A stretch of 64,000 bases of DNA, from positions 1 to 64,000 of the forward strand of contig NZ_LZHQ01000024.1 of the NCBI RefSeq assembly GCF_001690655.1, read 5' to 3'. The position numbers and the translations under genes are program-made. The notes beneath the pieces are model-generated. The model did not search any database. It saw only the letters and a list, made by a program, of their open reading frames with translations, and was not told the DNA's origin. Shown here one piece after another: positions 40,008 through 51,867 of the stretch. The stretch's first letter is position 1; the number at the start of each line of letters is the position of its first letter. The stretch is from Gilliamella sp. Occ3-1 (GTDB lineage Bacteria; Pseudomonadota; Gammaproteobacteria; Enterobacterales; Orbaceae).

Positions 40008-41758
40008 TGAAACCTGTCACGAAACATAAAAAAAACAAAACCAATAAGTTGAATAGTAAAAAACAGTTTTTTACACCTAATCGTTTTTATATTGTATATG
40101 GACTTATTATTTTAGCGATTATTTGTCTTATGGTTCGAATGGCATTGTTGCAAATTATTGAACCAGATAAACTCATAGCTGAAGGAAATAAGCGTTCACT
40201 TCGTCGCCAAGAAATGGATGCACCAAGAGCAATGATCACTGATCGTAATGGGCGTGCGTTAGCGGTAAGTGTGCCGATGTTTGATGTTTGGGCGGATCCC
40301 AAAATTGTTGTACAAAAAGGTGGTGTGAAAATTGATGATATTAGATGGCAAGGATTAGCTCAAACGTTAAATATTCCGATGTCAACGCTAGAACAAAAAT
40401 TAAGTAATCCATCAATGAGATTTGTTTATTTATCTAAGCAAGTAACACCAACAATATCTGGTTATTTAAAAAAACTAAAATTACCAGGGATATCTTTTGC
40501 GAAAACATCTAAACGTTATTATCCAGCAGCAGAAAATATAGCCCAATTAATTGGGCTCACAGACATTGATGAAAATGGTACTGAAAAAGGTTCTGAAGGT
40601 GTCGAAAAAAGTTTTAATAAATGGTTAATTGGCGAATCGGGACAAAGAGTTATAAGGCGTGATCGGATAGGGCGTGTTATTGAAGAATTGAAACGTACAG
40701 ATACTGAAACTGCATCAGATTTAATATTAAGTATAGATGAACGTTTACAATCGCTAGTATATAGTGAACTTAGTCAAGCGGTTAAATTTAACAAAGCAGA
40801 CAGTGGAACAGCTGTATTGATTGATGTACATACTGGTGAGATTTTAGCGATGGCAACTAGTCCATCTTATAATCCTAATAATCGTTCATCAATTGATTAT
40901 AATTTGTTGAGAAATAGAGCAGTTACTGATGCGTTTGAGCCTGGCTCTACGGTTAAACCGCTAGTTGTAATGGCTGCCTTAGAAAAGAAAATTGCTAACT
41001 TAAATACTATTATCGATACTAGACCTTTTTATGTTAATCGTTATGAAATTAAAGATGTGTCATATCAAAAAACACTAAATTTGGCTGGTATCTTAGAAAA
41101 ATCAAGTAATGTTGGCGTAAGTAAGCTAGCTTTGCAAATGCAACAGGGTGATCTTGTAGAATTCTATAGTCGATTTGGATTAGGTCAACCAACGGAATTA
41201 GGTTTAGGTGGTGAGGTTAGTGGTTCAATTGCAGCTGATAGAGCCAGAAAATGGGCTGATATTGAGCGAGCAACATTTGCGTTTGGATATGGATTAAGTG
41301 TTACTCCATTACAATTAGCAAGAGCTTATGCAACCATCGGTAGTTATGGGATTTACCGACCAGTATCAATTTTAAAAGTCACGGAACCTGTTAAGGGCAA
41401 ACGTGTAGTTTCTGAAAAAGATGCTAAAACAGTCGTTCAATTAATGGAGGCTGTAGCTGTTACTGGTGGAGGAACTAAAGCATCGGTTCCTGGTTATAGT
41501 GTTGGCGTTAAAACAGGAACAGCGAAAAAGTTATCTGGCGGACGGTATGTTAATCAATATTTAGCTTATACCGCAGGTATCGCTCCAGCAACAGCACCAA
41601 AGTATTCACTTGTTGTTGTTATTGATAACCCTAAAGCGGGACAATATTATGGTGGTTCGGTTTCTGCACCTGTTTTCAGTCGCATTATGGGTGGTGTGCT
41701 TAGAACGATGAATGTAAAACCTGATCGTCAAGTTGATGGGCAAATGATTATTTATTAG
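40007..41758 (+). CDS. ftsI: Peptidoglycan D,D-transpeptidase FtsI (PBP3)
   Basis: The septum-specific transpeptidase, recruited by FtsW. The 583-residue class B penicillin-binding protein has a short cytoplasmic tail, one membrane anchor (about residues 27-50) and a pedestal domain. The transpeptidase motifs are Ser314 in EPGSTVKP (SxxK), Ser366-Ser-Asn (SxN) and Lys502-Thr-Gly. The first base of its ATG is the last base of the ftsL stop. murE follows after 9 bases. Confidence 0.97.
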   Translation: MKPVTKHKKNKTNKLNSKKQFFTPNRFYIVYGLIILAIICLMVRMALLQIIEPDKLIAEGNKRSLRRQEMDAPRAMITDRNGRALAVSVPMFDVWADPKIVVQKGGVKIDDIRWQGLAQTLNIPMSTLEQKLSNPSMRFVYLSKQVTPTISGYLKKLKLPGISFAKTSKRYYPAAENIAQLIGLTDIDENGTEKGSEGVEKSFNKWLIGESGQRVIRRDRIGRVIEELKRTDTETASDLILSIDERLQSLVYSELSQAVKFNKADSGTAVLIDVHTGEILAMATSPSYNPNNRSSIDYNLLRNRAVTDAFEPGSTVKPLVVMAALEKKIANLNTIIDTRPFYVNRYEIKDVSYQKTLNLAGILEKSSNVGVSKLALQMQQGDLVEFYSRFGLGQPTELGLGGEVSGSIAADRARKWADIERATFAFGYGLSVTPLQLARAYATIGSYGIYRPVSILKVTEPVKGKRVVSEKDAKTVVQLMEAVAVTGGGTKASVPGYSVGVKTGTAKKLSGGRYVNQYLAYTAGIAPATAPKYSLVVVIDNPKAGQYYGGSVSAPVFSRIMGGVLRTMNVKPDRQVDGQMIIY

Positions 41759-41767
41759 TAGGTGAAA

Positions 41768-43321
41768 ATGTTAGCAACAAACTCGTTTAAAACATTATTT
41801 GAATTATTAGGTGGAAGATGTAATTTAAAACTAGATGATTTTCCAATTAATCATTTGCGTATAGATAGTCGTAAAGTGGAAAAAAATGATGTGTTTATCG
41901 CAATCAAAGGTCATACAGTTGATGGACGAACATTTATTCCTCAAGCTATTTCAATGGGGGCGGTTGTTATCTTAGTAGAGGCAAGTAGAAAATCAAATGA
42001 CCTAAAAATTGACTATATTAAGCATGAAAATAAATCAATAATTCCACAAATTAGTGTTTTCCAACTTTCACAACGTTTATCTCTGATTGCTAATGAGTTT
42101 TATCATTCCCCATCAACAAAATTATCCGTTATTGGTGTGACAGGAACCAATGGGAAAACAACCGTTAGTCAGCTTATTGCCCAATGTTTAACATTATTGA
42201 ATGAAAAAACAGCATTAATGGGAACTATTGGTAATGGAATTTATAATCAACTTGAACCATCAGTTAATACAACGTTATCAGCAGTAGATGTGCAAACCTT
42301 ATTAGCCGAATTTGTAGAGAAACAGGTCAAAGTTGTAACGATGGAGATTTCTTCACATGGACTTGCCATGGATCGGGTTAAAGGGCTAAATTGTGCTGCT
42401 ACTGTATTTACCAATTTAAGTCGAGATCATCTTGATTATCACAAAACAATGAATAGATATGCAAAAGCAAAATGGTCGTTATTTAGTCCCGATGAAAAAG
42501 AAAAACAAGTTTTAGCTACGGGTAAATCAATTATTAATTATGATGACAAATATGGTAAAAGATGGATTGAAAAACTTCCAAAAGTGACAGCTGTATCATG
42601 TCAAACAAAATCATTACGTCGACTCAAGGCGTTAAATATACCTTACGTTGGTGTATCAATGATCGAATATCTTGATAAAGGTGCTCAAATTCATATGGAA
42701 TCAAGTTGGGGAAATGCCATTATTAATAGTCGATTGCTAGGTGAATTTAATGTTTCTAATTTGCTATTGGCAATAGCGACACTTTTAACATTGAACTATC
42801 CATTTTTTGCTGTTGTTAATATGGCTTCTTTTTTGACTCCAATCTGTGGGCGAATGGAGGTTTTACATGTAAAAAATAGCCCAACGGTTATTGTTGATTA
42901 TGCGCATACTCCAGATGCGTTACAGAAAGCTTTGCAAGCTAGTCGAATTCATTGTAAAGGTTCTTTATGGGTAATTTTTGGATGTGGTGGCGATAGAGAT
43001 ACCGGCAAGAGACCTTTAATGGCTGAAATCGCAGAACAATTTGCCGATAAAATTGTTTTGACTAATGATAATCCACGTACTGAAGATGAAATGAAGATTA
43101 TTCACGATATCCAACAAGGTTTACATCATACCGATAATGTACACATAATTACCAATAGAGTACAGGCTATTACACAAACATTAAAGCAGTCTGAGCCTAA
43201 TGATGTCATTTTAATTGCAGGTAAAGGGCATGAGGACTATCAAATAATTGGTAATACCAAATATCACTATTCAGATCAAGAAACAGTGAAAAAAATTCTA
43301 GGAGTAGAGAATCAATCATGA
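41768..43321 (+). CDS. murE: UDP-MurNAc-L-Ala-D-Glu:meso-diaminopimelate ligase
   Basis: Adds the third residue of the peptidoglycan stem. I choose ATG 41768, with TAGG 5 bases upstream, over the in-frame GTG 41762. The product is 517 residues, slightly longer than E. coli MurE. The ATP loop is GVTGTNGKTTVSQL (about residues 121-134) and the substrate-specificity motif is DNPRTE (about 439-444), which marks a diaminopimelate-adding rather than lysine-adding enzyme. Its end overlaps murF by 4 bases (ATGA). Confidence 0.96.
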   Translation: MLATNSFKTLFELLGGRCNLKLDDFPINHLRIDSRKVEKNDVFIAIKGHTVDGRTFIPQAISMGAVVILVEASRKSNDLKIDYIKHENKSIIPQISVFQLSQRLSLIANEFYHSPSTKLSVIGVTGTNGKTTVSQLIAQCLTLLNEKTALMGTIGNGIYNQLEPSVNTTLSAVDVQTLLAEFVEKQVKVVTMEISSHGLAMDRVKGLNCAATVFTNLSRDHLDYHKTMNRYAKAKWSLFSPDEKEKQVLATGKSIINYDDKYGKRWIEKLPKVTAVSCQTKSLRRLKALNIPYVGVSMIEYLDKGAQIHMESSWGNAIINSRLLGEFNVSNLLLAIATLLTLNYPFFAVVNMASFLTPICGRMEVLHVKNSPTVIVDYAHTPDALQKALQASRIHCKGSLWVIFGCGGDRDTGKRPLMAEIAEQFADKIVLTNDNPRTEDEMKIIHDIQQGLHHTDNVHIITNRVQAITQTLKQSEPNDVILIAGKGHEDYQIIGNTKYHYSDQETVKKILGVENQS

Positions 43322-44691
43322 TTCCATTAGACATTGAGCAAATAAAAAAAATAGTTAATGGTGAATCTTATTATATTCAAGACGAAAGTGCTGTGATTGA
43401 TACGATTTGTACTGATTCACGAAAAATAATAAAACAATCACTGTTTATCGCACTTGTTGGAAATAATTTTGATGGACATGCTTTTGCTGAAAAATCTATT
43501 AAAGATGGTGCTATAGCCGTAATCGTTGATCATAAACTTAATAAGACCATACCACAGATTGTTGTTAAGGATACTCGCTTGGCTTTAGGGGTAATCGCTA
43601 ATTTTATCCGGCAGCAAAGTACAGCTAAAATTGTTGCACTTACAGGTTCATCAGGTAAAACGTCTGTTAAAGAAATGACTGCGGCAATATTACAACACTG
43701 TGGACAGACCCTTTATACACAAGGCAATTTCAATAATGATATCGGGGTGCCATTAACGCTGTTACGCTTAACTAAACAAGACCAGTTTGCAGTTATAGAA
43801 TTAGGCGCTAATCATATTGGTGAAATAGCCTATACTACGAATATTGTTAAACCACAAAACGCTTTAATTAATAATATTGCAGAAGCACATATAGAAGGTT
43901 TTGGAACACTTGAAGGTGTAGCAAAAGCTAAAGGCGAAATCTTTCAAGGATTGCTTGATGGTGGTATTGCTATTATTAATTTAGATAGTTGTTCAGATAA
44001 ATGGTTTACTCAGTTAGTAAACAAAACAGTTTGGACTTTTTCGTTAACGAACCCTTCTGCTCAATTTTATGCTAGTAATATTCAACACGAAAAAAATACA
44101 ACATTTACATTACATACACCTAAAGGTGAATGTGAGATTATGTTATCGCTAGTTGGGAAACATAATATTTCAAATGCGATCGCGGCATCAGCTTTAGCAC
44201 TTTCTGTCGGAGCGACTTTGAATCAGATTCAACAAGGCTTAGCCTCTTTAACGCCTGTAAAAGGACGATTATTTCCAATAAAATTAAATCAAACCCAATT
44301 AATTTGGGATGATACTTATAATGCTAATGTTGGATCGATGTCAGCGGCAGTCAAAGTCTTGGCAAAACAGCCTGGTTATCGGATTTTAGTCGTCGGTGAT
44401 ATGGGAGAGCTAGGACCAGAAGCTGAAAAATATCATTGCCAAATAGGTGAGCTTGCTCATGATGAAAAAATTGATTGTGTAGTAAGTGTAGGCAAATTAA
44501 GTCAATTTATTAGCCAGTTTAGTGGCGTGGGTCACCATTTCAATAATAAACAAGATGCAGTGAATTATCTATTAATGCTGTTACGCCAACAACCAAATTT
44601 AACAATGTTAGTTAAAGGGTCGCGTAGTGCAAAAATGGAAGAAGTTATCGAAAAAATTCAAATTGAACAACTCAAAATGAGTCAGGATTAA
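43318..44691 (+). CDS. murF: UDP-MurNAc-tripeptide:D-alanyl-D-alanine ligase
   Basis: Adds the D-Ala-D-Ala dipeptide, the last cytoplasmic step of stem assembly. The 457-residue product has [19 protein letters not shown] (about residues 108-126) for ATP binding, [13 protein letters not shown] for substrate binding and the C-terminal [12 protein letters not shown]. The ATG overlaps the murE stop (ATGA), so translation is coupled. mraY begins 4 bases after its stop. Confidence 0.97.
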   Translation: MIPLDIEQIKKIVNGESYYIQDESAVIDTICTDSRKIIKQSLFIALVGNNFDGHAFAEKSIKDGAIAVIVDHKLNKTIPQIVVKDTRLALGVIANFIRQQSTAKIVALTGSSGKTSVKEMTAAILQHCGQTLYTQGNFNNDIGVPLTLLRLTKQDQFAVIELGANHIGEIAYTTNIVKPQNALINNIAEAHIEGFGTLEGVAKAKGEIFQGLLDGGIAIINLDSCSDKWFTQLVNKTVWTFSLTNPSAQFYASNIQHEKNTTFTLHTPKGECEIMLSLVGKHNISNAIAASALALSVGATLNQIQQGLASLTPVKGRLFPIKLNQTQLIWDDTYNANVGSMSAAVKVLAKQPGYRILVVGDMGELGPEAEKYHCQIGELAHDEKIDCVVSVGKLSQFISQFSGVGHHFNNKQDAVNYLLMLLRQQPNLTMLVKGSRSAKMEEVIEKIQIEQLKMSQD

Positions 44692-44695
44692 GATT

Positions 44696-45778
44696 ATGTT
44701 ACTTTGGATATCGGAATATTTAGTTAAACATTTTACCTTTTTTAATGTTATCTCTTATTTAACAGTAAGAGCTATTTTAGGTTTATTAACCTCGTTAGCA
44801 ATTTCATTATATTTGGGACAAAAAGTCATTGACTGGCTACAAAAATTACAGATTGGTCAAGTTATTCGTCATGATGGACCTGAGTCTCATTTAAGTAAAA
44901 AAGGAACACCGACTATGGGAGGGACGCTAATTTTAGCCTCAATTTCCTTATCGGTATTGCTATGGGCAGATTTACGCAATCCTTATGTTTGGGTAACTTT
45001 GTTTGTTTTAATTGGTTATGGCATTGTTGGCTTTGCTGATGATTATTTAAAAGTAATTCGTAAAAATAGTGCTGGATTAATAGCTAGATGGAAATACTTT
45101 TGGCAATCGGTTATTGCATTAATTGTTGCTTTTGGTCTTTATGTTTATGGTAAAGATAGCACGGTAACAGTACTTGTTGTGCCATTTTTTAAAGATGTGA
45201 TGCCTCAATTGGGACTATGGTTTATTTTATTAACTTATGTAGTTATTGTTGGGGCTGGTAATGCCGTTAATTTAACAGATGGACTTGATGGATTAGCAAT
45301 TATGCCAACTGTTTTTGTAGCTGCTGGTTTTACGCTTGTAGCATGGGCTACAGGGAATGTCAATTTTGCTGCTTATTTGAATATTCCTTATATCAAATTC
45401 AGCGGAGAGTTGATGATTGTTTGTACTGCAATTATTGGAGCTGGACTTGGTTTTTTATGGTTTAACACATATCCAGCGATGGTTTTTATGGGAGATGTTG
45501 GATCGCTAGCTTTAGGTGGCGTGTTTGGAATTATTGCTGTTTTATTACGACAAGAATTTTTATTACTGATTATGGGTGGAATTTTTGTTATTGAAACTTT
45601 ATCCGTAATTTTACAAGTAGGATCATTTAAATTACGGGGTAAAAGAATTTTCCGTATGGCACCAATTCATCATCACTATGAATTAAAAGGTTGGCCAGAA
45701 CCGCGTGTTATTGTGCGGTTTTGGATAATTTCATTGATGTTAGTTGTAATAGGTTTATTAACTTTGAAATTACGTTAA
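44696..45778 (+). CDS. mraY: Phospho-N-acetylmuramoyl-pentapeptide transferase
   Basis: Transfers phospho-MurNAc-pentapeptide to undecaprenyl phosphate, forming lipid I in the inner membrane. The 360-residue protein equals the E. coli length and has ten hydrophobic segments. Conserved cytoplasmic motifs include [13 protein letters not shown] (about residues 68-80), the aspartate pair in [22 protein letters not shown] (about 191-204) and the [11 protein letters not shown] loop near the C terminus. A short gap of 22 bases with GGAGC follows before murD. Confidence 0.98.
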   Translation: MLLWISEYLVKHFTFFNVISYLTVRAILGLLTSLAISLYLGQKVIDWLQKLQIGQVIRHDGPESHLSKKGTPTMGGTLILASISLSVLLWADLRNPYVWVTLFVLIGYGIVGFADDYLKVIRKNSAGLIARWKYFWQSVIALIVAFGLYVYGKDSTVTVLVVPFFKDVMPQLGLWFILLTYVVIVGAGNAVNLTDGLDGLAIMPTVFVAAGFTLVAWATGNVNFAAYLNIPYIKFSGELMIVCTAIIGAGLGFLWFNTYPAMVFMGDVGSLALGGVFGIIAVLLRQEFLLLIMGGIFVIETLSVILQVGSFKLRGKRIFRMAPIHHHYELKGWPEPRVIVRFWIISLMLVVIGLLTLKLR

Positions 45779-45800
45779 TAAAAGATATTAGGAGCAAATC

Positions 45801-47135
45801 ATGGTTAGCTATCAAGGAAAAAATGTCGTTATTATTGGCTTAGGTGTCACAGGACTTTCTTGTGTAGACTATTTTCTTGCTCAAAATGTTATACCTAAAG
45901 TTATTGATACTCGTAAGTCGCCATCAGGGATGGAACAATTAGACAAACGTGTTGCTTGCCATTTAGGGAAATTAAATGTTGATTGGTTGCTTGATGCTGA
46001 TTTAATAATAGTCAGTCCAGGAATTGCTTTATCAACACCTGAACTACAACAGGCAGCTAAAAAAGGTATTGAAATTATTGGCGATATTGAACTATTTTGC
46101 CGTGAATTGAATCAACAAAACAGTAAGCAAATTGTAGCCATTACAGGTGCAAATGGTAAAACTACAGTAACAACATTAGTTGGTGAAATTATTAAGTCGG
46201 CTGGTATTAAAGTCGCTATTGGTGGTAATATTGGGCAGCCAGCATTATCGTTATTGGATCAAGATTACGATGTATATGTTCTTGAACTGTCTAGCTTTCA
46301 GCTAGAAACAACTCAGAGTTTAAAAGCTACAGTTGCAACAATCTTAAATATTTCAGAAGATCATATGGATCGTTATCCTCTTGGATTAATGCAATATGTT
46401 GAGGCTAAGCAACGTATTTATCATAATGCCAAGTATTGTGTAATTAACCATGATGATAAGTTAACCATTCCAACTGACCAACAAAAAAACTGCGTTTCAT
46501 TTGGTGTGAATAAAGGGGATTATCATTTAGATTTCCATTTTGAACATTTAATTGCACAAGAGCAGCCAGTAGTAGCGACTAAAATAATGAAACTGGCGGG
46601 ATGCCATAATTATCTTAATGCGTTAGCAGCTTTAGCTATAGTTGATAAACTGAAAATTTCACGGGAATCCAGTATAGCAACAATTATTTCATTTCATGGC
46701 CTACCACATCGTTTTGAGTTAGTGTTGGAAAGAAATGGTGTGAAGTGGATTAATGATTCCAAAGCAACCAATGTAGGTAGTACAGAAGCAGCATTAAATA
46801 GCATAGTTTGCAAAGGGAAATTATTTTTATTATTAGGCGGGGATGGAAAATCAGCGGATTTTTCGCCATTGATTTCTTTTTTTGAAAACAGAAATCTAGA
46901 AATTTTTTGTTTTGGTCGTGATCGTTTTATCCTTGCTAAGCTAGCTCCTCATATAACAATTGTAACTGAAACATTGCCTGAAGCAATGCAAATTATTGCT
47001 CAAAAAGTTGAACCAAATGATGAGGTTTTGCTTTCTCCAGCATGCGCAAGCTTAGATCAGTTTAAAAATTATATTGAACGCGGAAAACAGTTTGCACAAC
47101 TTGCTGAACAATATACTCAAAGGAGTACAAAATGA
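45801..47135 (+). CDS. murD: UDP-N-acetylmuramoylalanine:D-glutamate ligase
   Basis: Adds D-glutamate to UDP-MurNAc-L-alanine. The 444-residue product has the N-terminal Rossmann domain ([19 protein letters not shown]), the ATP loop [18 protein letters not shown] (about residues 112-129), the central [10 protein letters not shown] and the C-terminal [15 protein letters not shown]. It overlaps ftsW by 4 bases (ATGA). Order and length are as in the E. coli dcw cluster. Confidence 0.97.
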   Translation: MVSYQGKNVVIIGLGVTGLSCVDYFLAQNVIPKVIDTRKSPSGMEQLDKRVACHLGKLNVDWLLDADLIIVSPGIALSTPELQQAAKKGIEIIGDIELFCRELNQQNSKQIVAITGANGKTTVTTLVGEIIKSAGIKVAIGGNIGQPALSLLDQDYDVYVLELSSFQLETTQSLKATVATILNISEDHMDRYPLGLMQYVEAKQRIYHNAKYCVINHDDKLTIPTDQQKNCVSFGVNKGDYHLDFHFEHLIAQEQPVVATKIMKLAGCHNYLNALAALAIVDKLKISRESSIATIISFHGLPHRFELVLERNGVKWINDSKATNVGSTEAALNSIVCKGKLFLLLGGDGKSADFSPLISFFENRNLEIFCFGRDRFILAKLAPHITIVTETLPEAMQIIAQKVEPNDEVLLSPACASLDQFKNYIERGKQFAQLAEQYTQRSTK

Positions 47136-48283
47136 CACTCTTTTGGTTAAAAAAACAAGTTAATCCCCACATACCATTTGACAACCAGCTACTTTGGACT
47201 GTGTTAGGTTTAATGATCTTTGGTTTGATCATGGTGACATCTTCTTCAATGGCATTTAATGAAAGCGATCCTTTTTTTTATACACAACGAGAACTTATTC
47301 AGTTAGGACTATCATTATTTTTAATGTTTATTACGTTTTATATTCCAATGCAACGTTGGCAACAGTTTGCTTCTGTTTTACTTATTATTGCTATTATTAT
47401 GTTAATCGTTGTGTTAGGTATTGGTTCTTCGATTAATGGAGCATCTCGTTGGATACCTCTAGGAGTATTCAATTTTCAACCTGCAGAACTTTCAAAATTA
47501 GCGCTATTTTTATTCTTAGCTGGTTATTTATCACGTAAATCTGAAGAAGTACAAAGTGGCTTTTGGGGTTTTTTTAAACCAATGGTTGTTATGACTATAC
47601 TTTCTATTTTGTTACTTAAACAACCAGATTTAGGTACTGTTATTGTTTTATTTATGGTCACTATTGGCATTTTATTTATTGCAGGTGCGCAATTGTGGCA
47701 ATTTATTGCTATTTTGCTAACGGGAGTTGGAGCAGTAATTTGTTTGATTTTGTATGAGTCTTACCGCTTAACACGACTGTTAACCTTTCTTGACCCTTGG
47801 CAAGATGCTACAGGTTCAGGTTATCAATTAGTCGCCTCATTAATGGCAATTGGTAATGGAGGCGTTACTGGACAAGGTATGGGAAATTCTGTACTGAAAT
47901 TAGGTTATTTACCCGAATGTCATACTGATTTCATTTTCTCAATTATATCAGAAGAGTATGGATATATAGGTGTAGTTGCTTTATTGTCATTACTTTTCTT
48001 TCTAACATTTAAGGCGCTTGCAATTGGTTATCGAGCACTGAATGAAAGTTCATTGTTCTCTGGTTATTTAGCCTGTGAAATCGGGATATGGTTTGGTTTT
48101 CAAACATTTGTAAATGTGGGTGTTACATCTGGTATGTTGCCTACTAAAGGATTAACACTACCATTTATTAGTTATGGTGGATCAAGTCTTATTGTGATGA
48201 GTATTGCAACAGCAATATTACTCCGAATTGATTTTGAATTTAGACAACAACAAGCCCAAGCAAGAATAAGGTTAATAAAATAA
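47132..48283 (+). CDS. ftsW: Septal peptidoglycan glycosyltransferase FtsW
   Basis: A SEDS-family polymerase of the septum, partner of FtsI. The 383-residue protein has ten membrane segments. SEDS hallmarks include [24 protein letters not shown] (about residues 105-128, with the conserved Glu), [14 protein letters not shown], the long extracytoplasmic loop with [16 protein letters not shown] (about 263-278) and the C-terminal [11 protein letters not shown]. It is coupled to murD by ATGA and to murG by a TAATG overlap. Confidence 0.97.
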   Translation: MTLFWLKKQVNPHIPFDNQLLWTVLGLMIFGLIMVTSSSMAFNESDPFFYTQRELIQLGLSLFLMFITFYIPMQRWQQFASVLLIIAIIMLIVVLGIGSSINGASRWIPLGVFNFQPAELSKLALFLFLAGYLSRKSEEVQSGFWGFFKPMVVMTILSILLLKQPDLGTVIVLFMVTIGILFIAGAQLWQFIAILLTGVGAVICLILYESYRLTRLLTFLDPWQDATGSGYQLVASLMAIGNGGVTGQGMGNSVLKLGYLPECHTDFIFSIISEEYGYIGVVALLSLLFFLTFKALAIGYRALNESSLFSGYLACEIGIWFGFQTFVNVGVTSGMLPTKGLTLPFISYGGSSLIVMSIATAILLRIDFEFRQQQAQARIRLIK

Positions 48284-49335
48284 TGAAAAAATTATTAGTT
48301 ATGGCAGGAGGAACTGGAGGGCATGTTTTTCCGGGTATTGCTGTGGCGCAATATTTAATGAAGCAAGGCTGGCAGGTAAGATGGTTAGGAACTGCCGATC
48401 GAATGGAAGCACACTTAGTTCCTGAAAATGGTATTGATATTGATTTTATCGAAATATCAGGGCTACGAAGCAAAGGTGTTATGGCATTATTAAAAGCACC
48501 TTATAAAATTTTAAAAGCAGTTTTACAAGCTAGAAAAATTTTGAAAACTTATCGTCCTGATGTTGTTCTAGGTATGGGAGGATATGTTTCAGGCCCAGGG
48601 GGGATTGCAGCAAAAACGCTTGGTATACCGATTGTAGTACATGAACAAAATGGTATAGCAGGTTTAACCAACAAATATCTAGCTAAAATAGCAACTAAAG
48701 TTTTACAAGCATTCCCTACTGCTTTTCCTAAGGCAGAAGTAGTTGGCAACCCTGTTCGTAGTGAACTTTTGACTGTGGCAAAACCTGAAGAAAGATTAAA
48801 AGATCGTGATGGGCCAATTAGAGTATTAGTCATGGGAGGTAGCCAAGGAGCTAAAGTTATTAATGATATTGTGCCTCAAGTGATAACAAAATTATCCGAT
48901 AAATATGTAGTATGGCATCAAACAGGTAAAGGAATGTTGAATTCCGTAATTCAGTCATACCAAAATTGCGATATGACCAATAATAAAGTGACTGAATTTA
49001 TCCAAGATGTTGCAGATGCATACAATTGGGCAGATATTGTAATTTGTCGTAGTGGAGCATTAACCGTCAGTGAAATTGAAATAGTTGGTATTGGTGCTAT
49101 TTTTATTCCATTTATGCATAAAGATCGTCAGCAATTTTGGAATGCAAAATCACTAGCAGATATAGGTGCTGCTAGTATTATAGAACAACCTGATTTCAGT
49201 GTTGAATCGCTATCTAACTTGTTATGTAATTTGAACAGAGATAAATTAATGGAAATGGCAATAAAAACTAAAAGTTTATCTATTGTGAATTCCACAGAGA
49301 AAGTGGCAAAAGCCCTTGATTCGGTGATAAAATGA
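48283..49335 (+). CDS. murG: Lipid II-forming N-acetylglucosaminyltransferase MurG
   Basis: Converts lipid I to lipid II on the cytoplasmic face of the membrane. The 350-residue GT-B enzyme has the N-terminal glycine-rich motif [16 protein letters not shown] (about residues 6-21), [13 protein letters not shown] and a second G-loop VMGGSQGA (about 184-191). The UDP-GlcNAc site [23 protein letters not shown] lies in the C-terminal domain. Its start overlaps the ftsW stop. It is followed by an unusually long 160-base gap before murC. Confidence 0.97.
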   Translation: MKKLLVMAGGTGGHVFPGIAVAQYLMKQGWQVRWLGTADRMEAHLVPENGIDIDFIEISGLRSKGVMALLKAPYKILKAVLQARKILKTYRPDVVLGMGGYVSGPGGIAAKTLGIPIVVHEQNGIAGLTNKYLAKIATKVLQAFPTAFPKAEVVGNPVRSELLTVAKPEERLKDRDGPIRVLVMGGSQGAKVINDIVPQVITKLSDKYVVWHQTGKGMLNSVIQSYQNCDMTNNKVTEFIQDVADAYNWADIVICRSGALTVSEIEIVGIGAIFIPFMHKDRQQFWNAKSLADIGAASIIEQPDFSVESLSNLLCNLNRDKLMEMAIKTKSLSIVNSTEKVAKALDSVIK

Positions 49336-49340
49336 TTAGT

Positions 49341-49375
49341 TTTTGACATAAATTTATGTAATAATTTTGTCAAAA
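49341..49375. repeat. Inverted repeat in the murG-murC gap
   Basis: TTTTGACA (49341-49348) and its complement TGTCAAAA (49368-49375) are separated by 19 bases. The inner 12 bases CATAAATTTATG (49347-49358) form a palindrome of their own. TTGACA is a perfect -35 sequence, but no matching -10 is at the right distance. It could be an operator for an internal promoter of the murC-ftsZ half; this is inference. Confidence 0.5.
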
Positions 49376-49495
49376 TGTTTCGGGTTATACATATGTTTGA
49401 GTCAATGATTCATTTGAGCAATAAAAAATAACTAAGATAGAAATGTTCAATGATGATATGTACTGTAAACTATAAATTAATTTAGGAGTTAAATA

Positions 49496-50944
49496 GTGAA
49501 TACAAAGGAATTAGCTAAGTTAAGAGCAATTATTCCTGAAATGAAGCGAGTCAAACATATTCACTTTGTGGGTATTGGTGGTGCTGGTATGGGAGGAATT
49601 GCTGAGGTTCTTGCTAATGAAGGATACAAAATTAGTGGATCAGATATTGCTGAAAATGCGGTCACTCAACATCTAGAAATATTAGGGGCAAAAATTGTTA
49701 TTGGCCATGCGGCTGAAAATGTGATTAATTCTAGCGTTGTTGTTATATCTTCAGCTATTTCGCAAGATAACATTGAAGTAATTGCCGCTCGTGCAGCACG
49801 TATACCTGTTATTCAACGTGCTGAAATGTTAGCTGAATTAATGCGTTTTCGATATGGTATAGCAATTGCTGGTACTCATGGTAAAACTACAACTACTGCT
49901 ATGGTTACCTCTATTTATGCTGAAGCGAAACTCGATCCAACCTTTGTTAATGGTGGTTTAGTTAAGGCAGCAGGAACACATGCTCAATTAGGAAGTAGCC
50001 GTTATTTTATTGCTGAGGCTGATGAAAGTGATGCTTCATTTCTTCATTTGCAACCGATGGTATCTATTGTAACAAATATAGAGCCTGACCATATGGACAC
50101 TTATCAAGGTAGTGTTGATAATCTAAAACAAACATTTATTTCATTTTTACATAACCTTCCATTTTATGGGTTAGCTATTATGTGTTACGACGATCCTATT
50201 AATCGAGAATTACTACCGATTGTGGGACGTAAAATCATCACTTATGGATTTAGCGAAGAGGCTGACGTTGTCATTAAAAATTATCGTCAAGAACGAGGTG
50301 TAAGCTATTACACTGTTTGTCGCCCTGATCGCCAAGATTTGCAGATTGAGTTAAATGCACCTGGTAAACATAATGCTTTAAACTCGGCGGCTGCGATAAT
50401 TGCAGCAACAGAAGATGGTATTGATGATGAATCAATTATAAATGCATTAGCTAAATTTGCTGGTACTAGTCGGCGTTTTGATTTATTAGGTATATTCCCG
50501 CATGTTGATGGTGGCGATATAATGATGGTTGATGATTATGGTCATCATCCTAGCGAGGTTAATGCAACAATTCAAGCAGCAAGAAACGGCTGGCCTGAAC
50601 GAAGATTGGTTATGTTATTCCAACCACATCGATACACGCGTACTCGGGATCTATTTGACGATTTCGCACAAGTGCTTTCTCAAGTCGATGCACTTGTTAT
50701 GTTAGATGTCTATTCCGCAGGAGAGCAACCTATTGCGGGTTCCGATAGCCGTTCGTTATGCCGTTCTATCCGCAATCGTGGCAAAGTTGACCCCATTTAT
50801 GTTTCGGATTTAGATTTGCTACCCGAAATAATGCAAGAAGTTTTACAAAGTGGTGATTTATTAATTACACAAGGTGCTGGTAGTGTTGGTCGTATAGCGC
50901 GCCAATTAGTCAAAACTCAATTATCATCAGAAGAGGTTTTATAA
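49496..50944 (+). CDS. murC: UDP-N-acetylmuramate:L-alanine ligase
   Basis: Starts the stem peptide by adding L-alanine to UDP-MurNAc. The 482-residue product begins with GTG, preceded by AGGAG, and its N terminus ([16 protein letters not shown]) lines up with E. coli MurC. It has [17 protein letters not shown] (about residues 23-39), the ATP loop [14 protein letters not shown] (about 123-136) and [14 protein letters not shown] (about 345-358). It comes after the long murG gap and is followed by ddl after one base. Confidence 0.97.
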   Translation: MNTKELAKLRAIIPEMKRVKHIHFVGIGGAGMGGIAEVLANEGYKISGSDIAENAVTQHLEILGAKIVIGHAAENVINSSVVVISSAISQDNIEVIAARAARIPVIQRAEMLAELMRFRYGIAIAGTHGKTTTTAMVTSIYAEAKLDPTFVNGGLVKAAGTHAQLGSSRYFIAEADESDASFLHLQPMVSIVTNIEPDHMDTYQGSVDNLKQTFISFLHNLPFYGLAIMCYDDPINRELLPIVGRKIITYGFSEEADVVIKNYRQERGVSYYTVCRPDRQDLQIELNAPGKHNALNSAAAIIAATEDGIDDESIINALAKFAGTSRRFDLLGIFPHVDGGDIMMVDDYGHHPSEVNATIQAARNGWPERRLVMLFQPHRYTRTRDLFDDFAQVLSQVDALVMLDVYSAGEQPIAGSDSRSLCRSIRNRGKVDPIYVSDLDLLPEIMQEVLQSGDLLITQGAGSVGRIARQLVKTQLSSEEVL

Positions 50945-50945
50945 A

Positions 50946-51854
50946 ATGGTAGATAAAGTTGCTGTATTGTATGGTGGTACTTCAGCTGAACGGGAAGTGT
51001 CACTTAAGTCAGGTAAGGCTATACATGCAGGATTATTGGCAAATGGTATCGATGCGCATCTTATTGATACTAAATATCATTCTATTACTAATTTAAAAGA
51101 AGAAGGTTATACAAAAGCTTTTATTATTTTACACGGGCGTGGTGGGGAAGATGGTATTGTTCAAGCGATTTTGACTTATCAAAATATTCCTTATACCGGT
51201 AGTGATGTTTTATCATCAGCCTTAACAATGGATAAACTGAAAACTAAGTTAGTGTGGAAATCACTCAATTTACCTGTTGCTGAATATGTTATGGTTGAAA
51301 AATCACAATCAATTGATACTGGTGCTATAGTTAAACAGCTTGGTTTACCGTTGTTTGTTAAACCAAGTCATGAAGGCTCAAGTGTGGGAATGGCTAGAGT
51401 TAATGAAGCATCTGAATTGGAAGCAGCTATTAGTGCGGCTTTTAAATATGATAGTGTAGTGATGGTTGAGTCATTTTTAGCTGGTCCAGAATTTACAGTA
51501 GCAATTGTTGGTGAAGAGGTTTTACCTTTAATCCATATTAAACCCGCAACCAAATTTTATGATTATGATGCGAAATATTTATCTGATACCACTCAGTATT
51601 TTTGTCCAAGCGGTTTATCTGATGAACAAGAACAGGAAATTCGTAAATTAGCGTTAGATGCTTATAAAGCAGTAGGATGTCGAGGATGGGGAAGAGTCGA
51701 CATTATGTTTAATGCTAATCAAAAACCATTTTTACTTGAAGTTAATACTGCTCCAGGTATGACAGATCACAGTTTGGTACCAATGGCGGCAAAAGAACAT
51801 GGATGGTCATTTAATGAACTTGTTGCCAGAATATTAAATTTGGCAACTTTATAA
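50946..51854 (+). CDS. ddlB: D-alanine:D-alanine ligase
   Basis: Makes the D-Ala-D-Ala dipeptide used by MurF. The 302-residue ATP-grasp enzyme has VLYGGTSAEREVSLKSG (about residues 7-23), HGRGGEDGIVQA, LPLFVKPSHEGSSVGMARV (about 135-153) and the C-terminal VDIMFN...FLLEVNTAPGMTDHSL metal-binding part. Position and length mark it as the DdlB of the dcw cluster. ftsQ follows after 13 bases. Confidence 0.96.
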   Translation: MVDKVAVLYGGTSAEREVSLKSGKAIHAGLLANGIDAHLIDTKYHSITNLKEEGYTKAFIILHGRGGEDGIVQAILTYQNIPYTGSDVLSSALTMDKLKTKLVWKSLNLPVAEYVMVEKSQSIDTGAIVKQLGLPLFVKPSHEGSSVGMARVNEASELEAAISAAFKYDSVVMVESFLAGPEFTVAIVGEEVLPLIHIKPATKFYDYDAKYLSDTTQYFCPSGLSDEQEQEIRKLALDAYKAVGCRGWGRVDIMFNANQKPFLLEVNTAPGMTDHSLVPMAAKEHGWSFNELVARILNLATL

Positions 51855-51867
51855 TTGGCCTTATTTT

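Noticed and set aside
49341-49375. Terminator after murG
   Set aside because: The stem is only 8 bp with a 19-base loop and no T-run follows, so an operator or chance repeat is more likely.
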